In this document: in pieces, positions 63,919 to 64,000 of the stretch
Position numbering within the stretch: position 1 is the stretch's first letter
Layout: each line of letters begins with the position of its first letter
DNA from: Camellia lanceoleosa
Lineage: Eukaryota > Streptophyta > Magnoliopsida > Ericales > Theaceae
DNA length: 64,000 bases
Assembly: GCA_025200525.1 (NCBI GenBank)
Contig: CM045762.1
Coordinates: forward strand, 108,660,734-108,724,733
Reading direction: 5' to 3'
Position numbers and translations under genes: made by a program
Notes under the pieces: generated by a model
Databases searched by the model: none
What the model was told of the DNA's origin: nothing
The model's input: only the letters and a program-made list of their open reading frames with translations

Positions 63919-64000
63919 TGTAACAACGCCCGCGAGGGACCTCGCTACAGTTCGGACTCGATTTTGTCACGGTTCTCAATCTTGAACCAAAGAGTCCAAA
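63919..64000 (-). repeat. 5' LTR of the giant element, last 82 bp
   Basis: It matches 36352-36433 with two differences. The LTR continues beyond the window. Confidence 0.9.

Larger units (their letters stand above)
36352..64000 (-). mobile_element. Giant Ogre-like (Tat lineage) retrotransposon, minus strand, 5' LTR running off the window
   Basis: The 3' LTR is 36352-47229 (with solo LTR C nested in it). The internal region is 47230-63918, and the last 82 bp (63919-64000) are the 3' end of the 5' LTR. Those 82 bp differ from 36352-36433 at two positions, which ties the two ends together. The internal region is 16.7 kb and the LTR about 5.3 kb net, giving about 27 kb, in the size range known for Ogre elements. 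Coding order on the minus strand is gag, protease, RT, RNaseH, second RNaseH, integrase. An 8.2-kb 3' region carries two genes on the opposite strand. The insertion split a LINE; the left flank is GTATG (36347-36351), whose copy should lie beyond the window. Frameshifts in gag, protease and RT make it non-autonomous. Confidence 0.9.

Overview
The window is nuclear DNA of a seed plant, most likely a eudicot with a large repeat-rich genome (no species can be named). Every recognisable coding sequence belongs to a transposable element or to a gene carried by one. I found no clear host gene, tRNA or rRNA. The evidence is Tat/Ogre-type Ty3 polyproteins with two RNase H domains, a plant L1 LINE with an RRM-type ORF1, a chromovirus-like Ty3 remnant, Copia-like fragments, and LTRs with TG...CA ends and 5-bp target duplications.

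Left part, 1-11404: a decayed minus-strand Ty3 element (5' LTR about 9381-11404, PBS for initiator tRNA-Met, gag, protease, start of RT). It has been hit twice by plus-strand LTRs of one giant family. The first is the 3' part of LTR copy A (1-1885). The second is a complete 5.09-kb solo LTR, copy B (3490-8580), flanked by the duplication CCAAG.

Middle, 11405-30580: an old LTR-like sequence (about 12969-14467 and 24483-25230) is split by a 10.0-kb Tat-lineage element (14468-24477, duplication AGTTG, LTRs about 97% identical). That element lacks the gag core and has a stop codon in the protease active site, but RT-RNaseH and aRNaseH-integrase remain as two long open frames. It carries a 49-bp tandem array and a broken antisense gene. 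AT-rich DNA follows, with Copia-like fragments, a 1.07-kb terminal-inverted-repeat element and a 102-bp tandem duplication.

Right part, 30581-64000: a plus-strand L1 LINE (ORF1 broken; endonuclease-RT ORF2 open for 940 codons) is interrupted at 36351/36352 by a giant minus-strand Ogre-like element whose 5' LTR runs past the window end. Its visible parts are PBS 63895-63913, gag, protease, RT, RNaseH, aRNaseH, integrase (55399-56502), an 8.2-kb 3' region, a polypurine tract and a 5.3-kb 3' LTR (copy D). Solo LTR copy C (36829-42386, duplication TGGTG) of the same family sits inside copy D in opposite orientation, making an inverted repeat of nearly 5 kb per arm.

The most interesting system is the 3' region of the giant element. 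It carries two genes on the strand opposite to gag-pol, each with a TATA box and GT-AG introns. Gene 1 (48618-52597) resembles the plant mobile domain (PMD) family and has five coding introns, all in phase 0, plus a 5'-UTR intron. Gene 2 (53369-54658) is related or analogous and has one intron that also reads in frame. Both promoters share a GGCCGGCC-palindrome cluster with the U3 promoter of the element's LTRs. The LTRs hold a 2.2-2.6-kb intron packed with arrays of short palindromes whose arms appear to co-vary.
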